From Larus michahellis (taxonomy: Eukaryota; Chordata; Aves; Charadriiformes; Laridae): a DNA stretch of 64,000 nucleotides. The stretch spans positions 121,974,552 to 122,038,551 of the forward strand of contig NC_133897.1 in NCBI RefSeq assembly GCF_964199755.1. The letters run 5' to 3'. Position numbers and translations under genes: made by a program. The notes beneath the pieces are model-generated. The model made no database searches. It was not told the DNA's origin and was given only the letters and a program-made list of their open reading frames with translations. This document shows, in pieces, positions 13,201 through 28,200 of the stretch (positions are counted from its first letter, which is position 1; every line of letters begins with the position of its first letter).

Positions 13201-16200
13201 CCCTTCCAATGTTATCCCAGCTAAACTAACACATCTTACTCTATAAAAAGTTACCATCATTCTGTGATCTTTTAGTCATCTGGCACTATCACTGTGCAGG
13301 GGAAGAAAGTCGAGCCACCAGGTCTTTCAACTTTCATTGGATCAGTATGAAAGTAAACAACATACTTGCAGATATCTCGATAGGTCTGAATCGCTGTTTC
13401 CATATAGTGAGCAGGATACGGTCTAGGAGCTCCAGGCTGAAGAAAAGCTGATACTGCTGCCATTTCCTACAAGTGAAATTCAGTACTGTCACTGTAGTTT
13501 TTTCAAAAAAACTGTAAGCCTCAAAGTGCTGAGGAACATGTTTCCGTTACTCATTCAAGGTCATCATATAATCAGTTACTTGCATATAGAAGTGTATCCA
13601 ACCCACTATAACTGATAAAAGGTTTAATAAAATAGCCTATTTATGGCTCTGCTTGTAATTAACTAGACAGCAGTAAAAGAGTTATACACACTCACAGAAG
13701 TGTTTTCAGTTGATGGTACCCTCAACACTATGCAGAAGCATTGATTCAGTACTGCCTTACAAGTCCAAGAGGTAATTTCATATTGCAGGAACAATCTTTC
13801 TGATAAAGTAGCACTATTTTAAGATGAGGACTGTTTTCTGAGTTTTGCTTAAATGAAGTTACATTCTTAGCTTCCAAGGAAACACTTGTAAAACGTGCAC
13901 TCTGAAATTTTACTTCTTTACTTACGGGGTGAAGATAGGATAGCAAAGTTTTCCTGCAATAAGACTAAGACTTGTAGGTTGCAAAAATTCATAATTAAGA
14001 CCTCTACAAACCATTCATTAAGAAATTAAGATAACTTTTCAGATTATCCAAATGCAGAGCAACTCTCTGTACTGCAAAAATAGACATTTATGTAAAGGTT
14101 TTACATCAAGATGGGACAGTGTATACAAGAATGCTTCCATAGCTCTACAATGTAGTTTCAAATTAAATCAAGCTAATCAGACTAAAGCCTACAAGACAGT
14201 TTCTAACAATTGTTAAAACAAGCTTATTGTCCCCCAGTGCTCCCATTTATCTTATTGAAAATTATTTTAGTCACATATATCTTCACTCTCAAGAGAAATC
14301 AATGAATGAGTATGTGTTTACAGTGAAGTTCAGTAGTGACAGACTCAAACTGTATCACTCAAGAGTCTTAACCAAAAAGAAGGTACAATACCATATTTAT
14401 AGTGACATAGTCTTGACTTCCTGGCAAATAAGTATTTTGCCGAAGTCTAAAAGAGATATTATAAAATCATTTCACACCTGTTCGAGTTATCAGACTACAA
14501 GTTTAAAGATCCATTTTGCTGGAGGTTGCTCCTTTCATATTTCACATTTTAAGAATTAAGTCTTCAACTTTTATTCACACCTGTACTCCGTTCATAAAAC
14601 GGCCAATAGATTTGAGAACACATTAGCATTTCCTGAAGATATGCAGCAAATTTGGCAAGACCCTTGTAAATTTGGAGGTGGAGGGAAGAGACTGAATTTT
14701 GTTACCTTCAGACAAATATTAGAGATTATTAAGAAAAGTTTACAGAATGTTTATGTTATGTGAAGTACCAACCAGTGCTCCAGCTGCATAAAGCATTGCC
14801 TGATCATTTAAGAAGTCTTTCTTTGCTGTATGGTAACAGCTATATGCAAGTTCATAGTGTTGCACCAAAAAGCACAAGTCTGCCATTTTCCGGATTTGAA
14901 GCTCTGGTGCTTCTGGTGGATACCTATAAATACAAATATTTAAATTCAAAGTCATAATTTTAATAAATAGAGCAAGACATGCTCTATAAAGTCTTCCCAT
15001 CTCATCTTAATTTCTATTCACAGAGTAGGAATAAAAACTGCATTGCTTCAGCCTCACCTAAAAAACAGCTAAGAAAAGTAAAGCTGCTTCCTTTCTACCA
15101 CATGTAACTTGGTTACACACCCTACTTTCTGATTAATGAAATTCACTGCTCCACTAACATTGAAAGCAAGCATTTCTCTTAGCTAAGAAATACTGAAAAA
15201 AAGTATGCAGCTATCACTGAAACTGCTCAGGAAGATTAACCGTTAAAGCTAAACAGAGCTTTGAGAAGGAAAAAAAAAAAAAGAGGACTTTGACTGTTCA
15301 TCTAGATGTAGCTGTTATTTCTCACCATTTCTTTTGAAAGAAAAAAATCCACTAAAACACTATGCAAGTTCCTGTCCTCCGCAAGCATCAGTCTATCTTT
15401 TGATTAGTCAAATAGATAAGAATCACTTCAAGTGAAGATCAAATACATTTTCACAGACACTTGTTAGTCAAACTTTGTAGGAGGCAAACCATGCTTGCAA
15501 GTTCAATACAGGAAGTTGAAATTAACAACATTCTGATTATGAATCCAAAGACATACAGCACACAAATTTAAAGCCATACATAAGTGTCAGGGACATTAAC
15601 TTTGGCTAGGTAATATCTAGAGCTTAATTTAGCTCTCAAACACTTTTGCAAAAGCAATAGACTTAATAGTCAATCAAGCAACTGCAGTAAATGGTGTTTC
15701 GCTTAAGTAAGAATAAAAAAAGCTTGTAGAAATCTAAAAAAAAAAAAACCACCCCACCTTACAGCAGACCATAGCTTCTTTTTATTATTATTACTCTTAA
15801 AAATGTACATTATTTGTAACTTAGAAAGTTACACTGTAAATATAGCAGGCAGACGGGTCTGTAAATAGTTTGTTTTATCCCTTTTTCTTTAAGTTCTGCT
15901 ACTGCGTTATTGTACAGTTTTAGGCATAGTACTTTTCATGATTTCTCCAATTAAAGTCTTACGATATTGCTGATTTACTTCACTTCGCAGAACACCAAAT
16001 AAACACAGGCTTTCCCTCCCCAAAAAACGAGGTTTATTTTCGGTTTATATCTAAAGGTATGGACTGAAATTACTTACAGCAAACCAGAAGTATTCTTCAG
16101 TTCATTTATACTCTTCTCTGGAACCTTGCTGCCGCTAAACCATTTTTTCGTAGCAGAAAACAGTGATCGACTCAAGCCTTTCCTGGATATTAACTGCAAA

Positions 16201-19200
16201 GAGACACTAAATTAGAGTACTACATTGCAAGAGATACACTTATATAAAAGTTAAACTAATATAAAAGCCTCAAGCTCCATTAAGGCTTTCCAAATTCTGG
16301 GTTTGTTTTTTTTTCATAAAACAGAAATAAACAAAAACAATAAAATAACCAAGAGCGCACTCCTTTAGAATGAATCACTGAAGTTGCAATTAATTTATTT
16401 ATTCTATGTCAGACACCTAAACTTCACTATTGTTGCTGCAAACTGCAGACATCTCAATACTAAAAACTAAAACATTTGATGTATCTATTTGAAATCTAAA
16501 CATATTATCTAATTTCTGGTATCAGTCCAGCCTAAAATCTAGATTAAGTACATAATTCAAGACAGAACTTTCTCCCCTTCATCACCCACCCAAAGCATCA
16601 CCATACTGCAAACATCGATTTCAAGTGTCAAGGGTACAGTCATGCCTGCACGCGACATTACACAACTTTATTCTTATAGATGATTGCCACTAACGAGGAA
16701 ACTTCCACATGGAATTATCATTTCCAAGATATAGGGCCAACTACGTCTCTTTTTAAAGCTAATTTTTAAGAAAATGTAACTTTTCTTACCACGACTAGGA
16801 ACATATACTACATTCCTAATGGTAAGGCTGTTTTCTATGCTTTATGTATGCACTTTTTTTTTTTTTAGGTGGCTTCATAAAACTTTTCAAGCATAAACAT
16901 GGTCAGCATATAGAAACTCCCAACTGTCAATTCAGGGAGAAAGTGTTCCTTACAGCATGTGATACTTCGTATCAAAACCCCTCATACTTAAAAGTATAAC
17001 CTGAATGGACAATTCAATCAAATTACAAAGTTCAGATAACAGACTAATATTTGGGTCCAAGTCTAATGCTAAGTACTGTAATTTGATTGTATTATCTATG
17101 TCAATCCATCTCTCCAACTGTTTAAGACCATATAAAAGTGAAACACTCAGGAAGGACCTTACTGTGATGGAAATAACTTTAATGCATGTCCTTGACTTAA
17201 CATAGGCATGATAATAACTATAACTTCCAATAAGTTTGAGAGAAGAATATTCAGTTGCAAAGACTACTGAGATCAAAACAGAACTGCATGATTTAGGGTG
17301 TCCGTGCATTTCTCCCCCTGTCAAGAAGCAGCGGTGGAAGAATGTAGCTTTTTGGCAGACAATTATTGATGAATACACATTTCTTAACTTTTGCTGTGCA
17401 TTCTAATGTAGAAACACAAAAGGTACATTTTGTTCCTTGTGCCAGAATCGTCCAGAAGCATAAAAATACTAAGATTTTAGGAGTGAGGACGGATAACCCT
17501 GATAACAGTTCAGACAGGCTTTCACCAAGAAGCCACCTTGCACTGAAGCTCTGTTGAAACAAGTTGGTTTTTTTGGTTGTTGTTTGTTTTGGGGTTTTTT
17601 TTAAAGACAAATTGAGCAAAAAATGATGATTTCCGTTATTTCTGTTCAATTTACTTACAGTTTTCAATAACATCATTGAATCATTAGATGCATAAGGAAG
17701 TAATAATTTTAAAACAGATTTTTGGATAACTGGATTTATACCCCAACAGTTTTTCCTTATTACGGCACAAAGTATTTTTAAAAGTAAACTGACCTGATCA
17801 TTAAGTTGCCGAATTGTCTTCTCTATATGTGGCAAAAGTCCCCTAAATGTGAATTCCTGTATGAACTGTCTAATTCGATCGTGATCTGTGAGTGTTAAAC
17901 AAGCACCATGAGGCGTGCCAGAATTTGATTTCTTCGAGTCTTGCAATGATGCAGTAGCCTTCATGTAATCCGTACTATCCAGACTGCCACTGGGATGATC
18001 CAGTTGAAGGGGGTGAGTCTTAAAATTATTTGATAGGCCATCTATTCAAAGATTGAAACAAAAACCCCAATAAGTATAAAGTTACTTAAACATTTTGGTT
18101 TTAAAACACCATTTTTACTAGCCTACTTTAAAGATTTCATTACTCAGAACTCTGTTAAGCAAAGCTATTCACCAATTATTCTGCACTACAGATCAATGCT
18201 AAGCAGACAGCAGCAGAGCACTACTTGAGTATTACATCACTCCTGAAATTCTTCAGAAACCTCAGGGAATCTCAGGAACTCCAACATGGCTAAATAAGTA
18301 AATTTTTGGTTCTCAACTACATGGCAAAGAATCCCCAAGTATCAACAATACTGCAGGAAAATTATGAAAACATTAAAACCAAAGTCAAATGTTCTCAAAA
18401 AGTTGGAAATGCTGCAGTTACTACAACAGCTCCATTGGATCCGTTCACTCTTTTCTGCTTCTGTTCTAAGGTTAAAAAAAACCAAGCTGATTTTCCATGC
18501 CCCTCCAATCAATCACGATGTAAAATAACCTCCTTCAAAGTCCTCTTAGTTCAGTGAAAAGAGCTGCTGACCACTACTGCATCTAGCTATCCAAACTAGA
18601 CAAAGACAACATTTCACCCTAAGATTTAAATAGCTCTCTTATTGATTAACTCCTTTCTATACAAGAAAATCAGCTTGCTTTATCTAGCCCTAGCTAGCAC
18701 TGAGCAACACTGAGCTGTGAAAGCAAGTTCTTAATGGATTTTACTCATGAAACATAAGCCAGGGTATACAAAATTCAAACAGCAGCTTGCAGGCTACATC
18801 TGGGCTGTAATGCCCTACAAAGCCGCTTTTGTAGACAACTGCAGGTTCCCCTACATACGCAAGGTCTCCCCATGCCTTTCAAGTCAGGTCTGAAGGGTCT
18901 GGACTGAGCGAGGCCAGACAGCGTGGGGTACCTCCACTTCTTCCCTATTTGATGATGGTTCTCATCTGAATCCTACATAGCTGCCTTAAAAATTTAAAAA
19001 AAAAAAAAAAGGCCAGGCATTAATTTGCACTCAATTTCATTTACTGTCCTCTGCCATCCACGAGTTCAATTGGGAGGCAAGTTCTTCCAGCCAACTTACA
19101 AAGTGAGTCACTACACTCAGTCATTTCCAGATTTAAAACCAAAAACAAAAAAAAAAAAAACAAACAAACCCAAACCACTGCACACACCTCAGCTTCCAAG

Positions 19201-22200
19201 CTACATCAGAGCACACTAACTGGAACTTTTATTATGATGAAAATAATAAAAAGTAACATAGGTTTACATGTTTTAATTGTTAGAGTTTGCAGACAATGTG
19301 CTTCATCTTACAGAAGATGAGCCCAATACATCAATACCCATCTACCAATTACCTCCAATCCAGTACATCAGCATCACAGCATTTTTCTTTGTGGACACCA
19401 GGTTATATCAATTTTGAGCACTTAGAAAGTTATTACTTTGAATTCCCCAACAAATCAGTTAAGTGATTATTGTCCAAGACATGAGACAGCTGTATAAATG
19501 CTATCACTTCAATATTTTGATAGAAGTTACAAAAATACCTTTAATTTCACTGTCTAAGCCATCTGATATCAAGTGATCAGTATTCTTGTTTGAAATGACA
19601 GTATAAGGACAATCATCATAGCAATCCTGTGAGGGGGGAAAAAAAAAAAAAGGAAAAACGTCAGAATTTTAAGAATACTGGAGCGCACACAACAGTCAGT
19701 CAACAGTACTTGATAACTTTAATAACAGTTAACTGAATTATTAAGAAAGCATGTTTGTTTGTATACATTCATTTCTTAAGTAGTTTGTAATGCCTTAAGA
19801 ACCCGTCACACTGTAAATATGGAAGTTATATTCACCAACAAATGAAGCAAGTATCTTCTGTCTTTTTCAAATAGCTTCACGGACAAATAAAGCAAGCAAC
19901 TTCAACTGCCTACAGCAGTGAAAATACACTCCCTAAAGTGATTCCTGAACAAGGTCAAGAAAAAAAAAAAAATCTACATTGGACAGTCAACGTGGGACAG
20001 AAAAAACAAAAGTTTTTTCTTTCAAAAACAAACTAATTAGTTTATGGTGGAATATTACTTACTGGTCCTCTTAGTTTACAGAATACAAGATGTTTTGACT
20101 TCCCAGTGCCAGCTAGAATTGGTAAAGAACTATGATTCCACAAACCAACCTTCTAATCAGATGCAGTTAAAACTGCAGGTCAGTCAAAAGCAAATTCAAG
20201 AAGGAATATTTTTGGACCTGAAGCCAAAAATACAGACATTTATGGCCAGCTGAATTCAAGACTCCGAGCTAAGACACACTATCATTTGCCATCTTAGCAG
20301 ATGACAAACCAGAATGGACTGCAAGAAGTTACCAGAAAAAAAACCCACACATACCCCCACAAAACAACACACCCACATTGTTCAGTGAAGTACAGAAGAC
20401 TGGGAAGACACACAAATTTTATGAGTAAAGAAAATTAATCAAAGTGAAGGTAGAAAGTTACTATTAATAGGACACTTCTGAGGTTACTTGCTCTTGTCAG
20501 TGCATAAAGCATGTCTATTATTTCAGTGCTCCTGTCACTCTCTTTCTGACAGTTTAGTATTTCAGTGCTCCTTACTGTTAATTTAAGTAGCATAGAGGAC
20601 AATTCTCTGAGAGGGCACTCATCTTATGCTCTCGCAAAAAATCATAGCTATGTTAGAAGTATCTTGACTGCATATTAGCCCATTCTGTAGAAATGCATAC
20701 GTAATACTAAGGAAAAATTTAACAGAACTAAGATGGTCTTTCATATGCACCTTCGAAATTATTTTTAGAATACTATAATACCTGGTTCTGGATAGTGTTT
20801 TTCTGAAGGTACTGACTCCAAGGATCTGGTATCTGTTCATCTGTTCCTCTATTAGACACCCGAGAATTTATTTTCAGCAAATAGCAACCCTGAGTTCCGT
20901 ATCTCTGCTTCATCTCTTCATAAATGGAGTCAGCTCTGAAAGAATAAAATAACATTTACCCTGCCTTGATATCAAACCAATTCTATTCTAAGTGTGTACT
21001 GCAACAAGCTATTTTGGACTATCATCCATAGGGATTAAAAGGAAAATTCTCCTATTTTTAAAACGGTGAAACTGAGAATCTTTAAGAATTAGTTCAGCGA
21101 GCTAGCAGAGAAAGCATCTACCTCCAGAAGCTAGGACTGATTGTTTTCATTTTAAATGAACACAAAAAGTAGATTTAAAAATAATACTTGACGAAATCTG
21201 CCTTGATAATAGCCAGCATACTAGTTAACAGATCCTGTTACACGTCTAATCTCAACAGAATTTATAAATGCAAGCATTTCAGTCAGAATTCATCCATAAG
21301 TTCACTGAAGGCAGAAGGCCCACCTTTGTTCCTCTCCTGTGCTCACATCATGCAGCAACACATAGTATTTGAGCGTGTTTGGTATAAACCACTTGGGATA
21401 TAAGTATTCGTTACTATGCTGAATTCGATGTTGTTCTTGAGACAGCTTCAGAAATTGCTCCACAGGCTCTGGTTCACTAGAAGAAACTACAAGCATACCT
21501 AAATTCAAGTTAAGGACATTTACCAAAAGAACCCAGGAACAACCATTGATCATACAATAAAACAGGAAGTGTATAAAATAAAATAGATGAGTACAATCTT
21601 TAAACCTGTAAAACACACAGGCACAAAAGTACGTACAATTAGAATTTGGCCTTAGTCTCAATAAAAAGCACTATTTAAACAGTCAGTTAAGAAACATCTA
21701 TAACATAAGATGAAACAGGATTTTGCTCCAATTCTGAGGTTGAATGCAAGTTTAAACTGATACATTATTAGCTAATACTTCATCTAAGTTTTTAGATGCA
21801 GACCAACTGTTCACATATGAAACATACAACTGAAATTCACCCCCAGAGTACTTCAGTTTTCAACTTCCAAGGAGAGTTGGGACTTTATGGTATCACCTGA
21901 GCAACAATAACAGCCAGTATTCATAAATACAGCAAAAATCTTCTGAATAAAAATGTTCAGATTTTTACCTCAACTTAACTACAAAATCATTAATAAGGAA
22001 CATCCTGCTCTGCTACATCTATTCACCAAATCAAAGACATTAATTCAGAGAAGCGAGAAAACAAGTTGTACTTCAAATGTTAGTAAAGTTCAGAAGTCTA
22101 AGCCCAGAATGAATATTTTGCCAAGTTAATTCTGCACAAATTTGGCTACTAACATACCTGTTCCACCATACTGAAATGATAAAGTACACTAAAGAGTCAG

Positions 22201-25200
22201 GAAGAGAGCAAGTGTTATGAAACCTACAGCATTATAATTACCGTAAAGCTAAACATCAGCTACATCATGAAACTGTGCATATTTTTATTCTCCCTGTAGA
22301 CAAGCAAATCAGCCCTAAGTTTTAGTTTAAAAAAAAAAAAAGTGAAAGCATTTAGGCACCTTTCCAGACTTCTTTTTGTCCAAAATAGCTCAAAGTTCAC
22401 CATTTTTCCAAAACACCCGCCCCCTGCTCCATCTGATAGAAAAAGTTATAAAAAGCAGCAGGTGCATCACAAACACACAAGCCTCTGTTGTACATAAAGG
22501 ACAGTCAATAGATACCTAAAGAGCTACACCTGAAAGCATTTTAGGATAAGGAAGTGTAGTTTACAGGTATTAAAGCTCACTTTGACACAAAAAAAGTGTG
22601 GTTTTGAAAAAACCAAAACCACACAAAGAAAACCCTGACCTCCTTACAAAACTAGTCTAGTCTAGTATACTAGTATGTATAGTCAGACATGTTGAAAACA
22701 TTTATTTCAAATCATAATAGCAAAAACAGTCATTGCAAAATTCCAAAGTCTCCTACATTACGTTTCTGCAGCCAGCTGTAACAGACTCCACTAGAGTGGT
22801 GTGTAACACTCAAAGGATACATGCAACATAGTGGTTTAAGAATTCATGATCTGATGCAGGCATGGACTGAAGAAAGCACTCTCTGTAAGACTCAAACCAA
22901 GGAGTAGTAGCTGGAATACACAATAAGATAGGACAAATTAGAATATTCAGCAAAACTCTGTTTACTCATTTATGAAAAGGAAACATGAAAGACTACACCT
23001 AAAAGCAAAGCTTGCAAACTCTGACGGGGTTTGCATGGCAGAGGAAAGTTTAAGGAGAAAGCATCTAAAATACACACAAGTGAGAGAAACAGTAACATTT
23101 TGAATCAAATCCTGTGAAACAGAGTAGTAGTTTAAGCACCAACTTCCTCAAGATTGTAAGCTTACAGGTATTCAGTCCTTGTTAGAGTAATCACTCCTTA
23201 CCCCTTTAAATACACACACACACACACTTAGGAAAGAAAAAACAAATCAAAATTCTCTTAACTGTCATTGAATTTGCCTCAGCTAGGGATGTGAGAATTG
23301 ACCAAGAAGCAAAATTAATTTTTGAGCATGTAGAGGAACTAAGGATCACCAAAACCCCATCCCGCCAGTTTGCCCAAAGTTTTTTGCCAATGTTGTGTCT
23401 CGGATTGACAATAGTTCCTTCCTCTGCCCCAATAAAATAAACAGTCCATCTGTCAGCTGGCAAAGCTGAGATCCAAAAAGCTATAAGCTCAGATCCAAGT
23501 TGTGCCGTTAATGCCTTATAATGTTAACCTTCCACGTTCAAATGCCCATTTACAATAGGGATTTCCTTTTTCTAAGGGTAACAAACCAAGGGAAACCAAA
23601 TACGTCTGGGACATCCAAAGAACATGTGAACTTAAAAGTCTTGTCTGTTTCTTTCCACTCCACCTATCAGTCTAGCAATGAAGTATTATTTCTTCTTTGA
23701 AGCCTGTTTTACACCAGCTCAATTCTGCAACTCCTTCCCTTGAGTGGAAAAAAGATCCCAGAGCAAAAAGTCAGTCCATTTCCAATAACCTGATTTCACA
23801 TTGAAGTTAGCTGGAATCCAGTGTAAACTCACCTGCAAACTAGAAAACAATACTAGTAGAGAAAAAATGCATTAATAAGAAATCCTGAAGGTATTTTCCT
23901 TATATGGCCTCAAGAAAATACATTCCTTGATTTAACTCACATAAGATTTTCTAATGCTTTGTAAAATTCCCCTGCACCCACCTGCCCCCACCCCCAAAAA
24001 TCCACCACCTTGATTTCTTAGCTGACTTTAGGAAACTGAGTTTCATTTTTATGTTGGAATTATCTTTTAGTGCATTACATTAACATATTTTGTTTAATCC
24101 TACCTTGTCAGGCCATCTCACACCAGCTTCATCCACTCAGATGTCAGATATAGTCATACTTCATAACTGAACTCAGTCTAGCAGTCAGCACATCTCACAA
24201 AAAAAAAAATCAATAGGAGGCAAACTTCTAGCTTTTGTTTATACCCTTTCTAGCAAATGCTCTCTGAGCACTCGTCAAGGGTATAAAACCCTCTTGGCTT
24301 TACTAATTCCCATGTGTAAATATACCAACTATTTAAATCAAGGAACACATAGCTTGTTATTAAAAACAATATGCATATTTTTCACAAGTACAACAAAGCT
24401 TTATAGTAACTCAGGTTCAAACCAGAGACAAATCTCAACTGCATTTTAGTTTCAAGGTCTGATTTCAGTTTTTCAATTTCTGTTCTACAGCTGAATCACA
24501 GCAAAAAAAAAAGTTTTTTAAAAATCTAAGACAGCTACAAACAGGGAAGAACTACTTTGTTTTGCAGGGTGGATTTCGGTTTTCTTTCCCTTCCCCTTTC
24601 TCATTCAGTCTATTAAGAACCTTGGAAGTGGCTACAAAGGCAACTGGATTCCCTCTACGCAACCATGACATAAGTTAACAGTATCCATTCAAGTTAACAG
24701 TATCCATTCAAGGGCATTTACAGGACTGTAATCATTTATAGTAGATACTTAAAATAATAAACACACACCATATTCAAAACAAAAACAATACCTGAAAAGC
24801 TTTCACAGATGTAATATTTCATAACACATTATAGCAGTGCGTAGCAACAATGTGTCATTTAAGTACACAGGTATGTATGTTTTGCATTTTTCCAGTAATG
24901 TTTCCAGTATACTATACAAGTCAGAGTGAAGTTTAAGCAAACTTGTTGATGTGTTCAGAAATTGTTAAGAAAAAAAAAATGGTAATACTACTCATACATT
25001 ACAGCTTAAGAATAAGAAGTCTACTACTTCATGACGTTTTGTACTTTTTAGCTACTTGACTGACCAAGATGAATTTCATGGATACTAGTACTCTAGCACA
25101 TTCAGAAAGGAAGGCATTTAGCAGCATCTGAACAGATGCTATTGAAAGGATAGTTATTACTAACCAAAGGCTACTACAAATTACTAACCAAATATCTAAA

Positions 25201-28200
25201 ACTGAAAAAAATCAAAAGCTGGCTCTTCTAGACCACAAAACAGAGTTTCACTGTAAGTTGAGAGGTCAATAACTAATGCATTTTGGTAGCAAAAAGTCTT
25301 ATAAACTAGGCAAAAATGTATTACAAAGCTTTTTTTTTTTTTTATGAGATTCACACTCCAGAAAGAACATCAGTATAGCAGAGGCATATGTGCTCTTAGT
25401 ACAGTCAGCATTTTAGTTCCAATTGGTAAAGCACTGCTACCCCCTGAGAAGCAAGTTCTATAGAGAAGCAGAAAGTATGTACATTTGAAATACAGAACAG
25501 TGACAGTATACAGTTCCTTAGGCCCAAACAGGACAGTGGTTTTACAGCATCAGGTCCTTTCCCACTACCACTCTGCATTTATTGACTCCATGGAAAGACC
25601 AAATGATTTGGATTAACAGGAATAGAAATGTGACTAAAAGAAAAATTAAACAACCATCACCAACAATTTTTCATTCAGGGAGAAAAAAATGAAGGAACAC
25701 ACATCTACGCCAAGAAAGGTGCTAAACAAGTTGTAGCAGATGGTAAGGAAAGGTGGATGGGGCACACGGAAAAGGAATAAAGGGCAATTTGGTAAATTGG
25801 CACCAATCACAAAAAAATACCTGAATAAAACGTGGATGTGTTCAGTTCCATCAGTGTCTCTTTCCAATTACTGTACCAAGGAACACTAGCTTTAACTGAG
25901 CGATCTGATAGAAAAAACATGGTATTATTATACTAAAAAGGGTGAGGTCCAAACACACTATTGGCTTTTACGCTCTGGTAGCACAAAGTAGAAAATCTAT
26001 ACCATGCAGGCCCATCAGGGGCTGAAGACATTTGATTCCAGCTAACCTTAATCATGAACATTTCAGGCTCCTCAACAATTGACTGTTTAGTTTAATAGAA
26101 TTCAATATTAATTTCTGGTTCAGACCAAATTCTGGGCTTGAACAAAAATGGAAATCTATAAAATAGTAGAGAATTCAGTTATATTTAGATATTATTTCCA
26201 TTTTTCTAGTTGGAAGATACTATAAGACACTAATTTCTGAGATTTCTCAGCCTGTAGTACTACAGTTAAAGTAACTGAAGATGTCAGCTGCTGAAAATGG
26301 TTGCCCCAATATTCTCCCTCATCTCCATCATATTGCTGTATTGCTGCATGCCAGCATCAGCACCACACAGCCCTGAGCAAACATAGCCAAGGAAGTGATC
26401 CAGCTGAAAACTTATTTGGGAGAAGAAAAAAAAAAATAAATTTAAAGTGTTTAGTGGGATCACTTTTCCTCGCTTTCCACAGGCACGAGTACATGGGAGA
26501 AGCAGGCACAGCTGAACGTAACACCCTTTCAGCAATCAACCAGGTCTCTCAGCACAAGAAGATTATGGAACTATGAGACTATTAAATAACAAGCATAACA
26601 AAGTGTAACAAACAAGGATTACAAACAATTAAACCAATTCATCACAGCAGTTACAAAACTTTTCTAAAAAGAGAGCAGGATCATGATCCCAGTGGATCCC
26701 AGTGCTAGAAACATTCATAAATGAACTTCATAATGTCTTCCTTCAAAATACACTGCACTTGCTCATCAGTAAAGATTAAGGAAATATGTTTTAATATTGG
26801 CATCCTAGAAAACTAATTCACCAAAAGTAAAAGAGCAAATTAAAGAACAGATTAGAGTATTTCACATTTCCATGCCAAAATATTATGGTTTTTTGCCAGT
26901 AATGACTGCTTCTGTGGGTTTTCAATAAAATACTCTAACAAAGTAGGAAAAAAAAAAAAGTTTCTTCATAAATACTCATAGTTTTCTAAGTAGAAAAGGA
27001 ACTCTACCTGACAAGCTAGGGACTTCCTCATGTCCTCCTACAGTGTAATGGGATCCAAGTTTCATCATCAAGAACACTGTCAGTAGTTTGTGCTAAAGCC
27101 CTAAAAAGGGGTACCACAAAACTACAAAGTTGTTACGTGATTTGGCCTTCTGTATTATCTTAAACAGATGATGCATCTCTTGTTCTCTCAAATAAGCATA
27201 TAGCCAGTCTGAATGGAAATAAGAACCTAATCGCTGAGAGACAGAAGACAGTCAAGTATGATAATTTGTACATCTGAGGCTCCAGCAGCAAATAAAGAAG
27301 ACAAAGTGAGAGTTATTTGCTTCAACACCTACAAAGCATGGCTTGATGTAGTCACTATTTTTCTTCCAACACCTCACTCCTAAGTCAAGGTAGTTAGAAG
27401 TGTTATGGAAACATCTCTTCATTGCAACCATTCTGCTTTCTTAGCGTCTTCCAATCCCTAGAATTGAAGCAGACTTTCCCTCTAAAAAGATGCCACAAAA
27501 ACATGGCAATTTACCAATTTCACAGATAAACGGGGGCACAGAAACTGAAAAACGGTGCAAGTTTCCAATATCTCTCAAAAATCAGAATTTCCAAAAATTG
27601 ATACTTTTACTATCAATATTTCACATCAAGTTGAGGATGCGGCTTGCAAATTAGGTATCAAAGATGTAGAATTACGCAATTTATCATTGCCGACGTTAAA
27701 AAAAAAATCAACATACCATGACAACATCAGATACTAATCCTCATGAGTGTTCATCAGTCTTTTGCTACAGCAGAGCCAAATTGCTCGCTGCATGTTGAGC
27801 TTTACGTACAATAAATTACTTATGTTTAAATAGGGCAATGCACACATGCTTTGAATTAAGTATGTACTCAAAGGCTTTAATGGATTAGGGTCTTAATTGG
27901 GAAGAGTTTAATCTTCTCAGCTCTCAAGATCAGGTCTCATTTAGCATTATTCACAATGCCCTATCCCTTGGAGATCTGAAAAATAACATTTTTAGAATAT
28001 TCTAGCCATTTTGACAGTGAAATATGAAGCATCGAGTTTCATGGCAAAAAAAAAAAAAACCAAGACAAGGAATCACACACCTTTCCTCAAAACCCTTTTA
28101 TCCTTAAACTTTTTATGACAACTTTATGAATTCTATGCATTAAGCAATAAGTAAAGAGAGAAACAAAAGAAGCCAGGAGGACTAACTTCAATGTAAAGTT

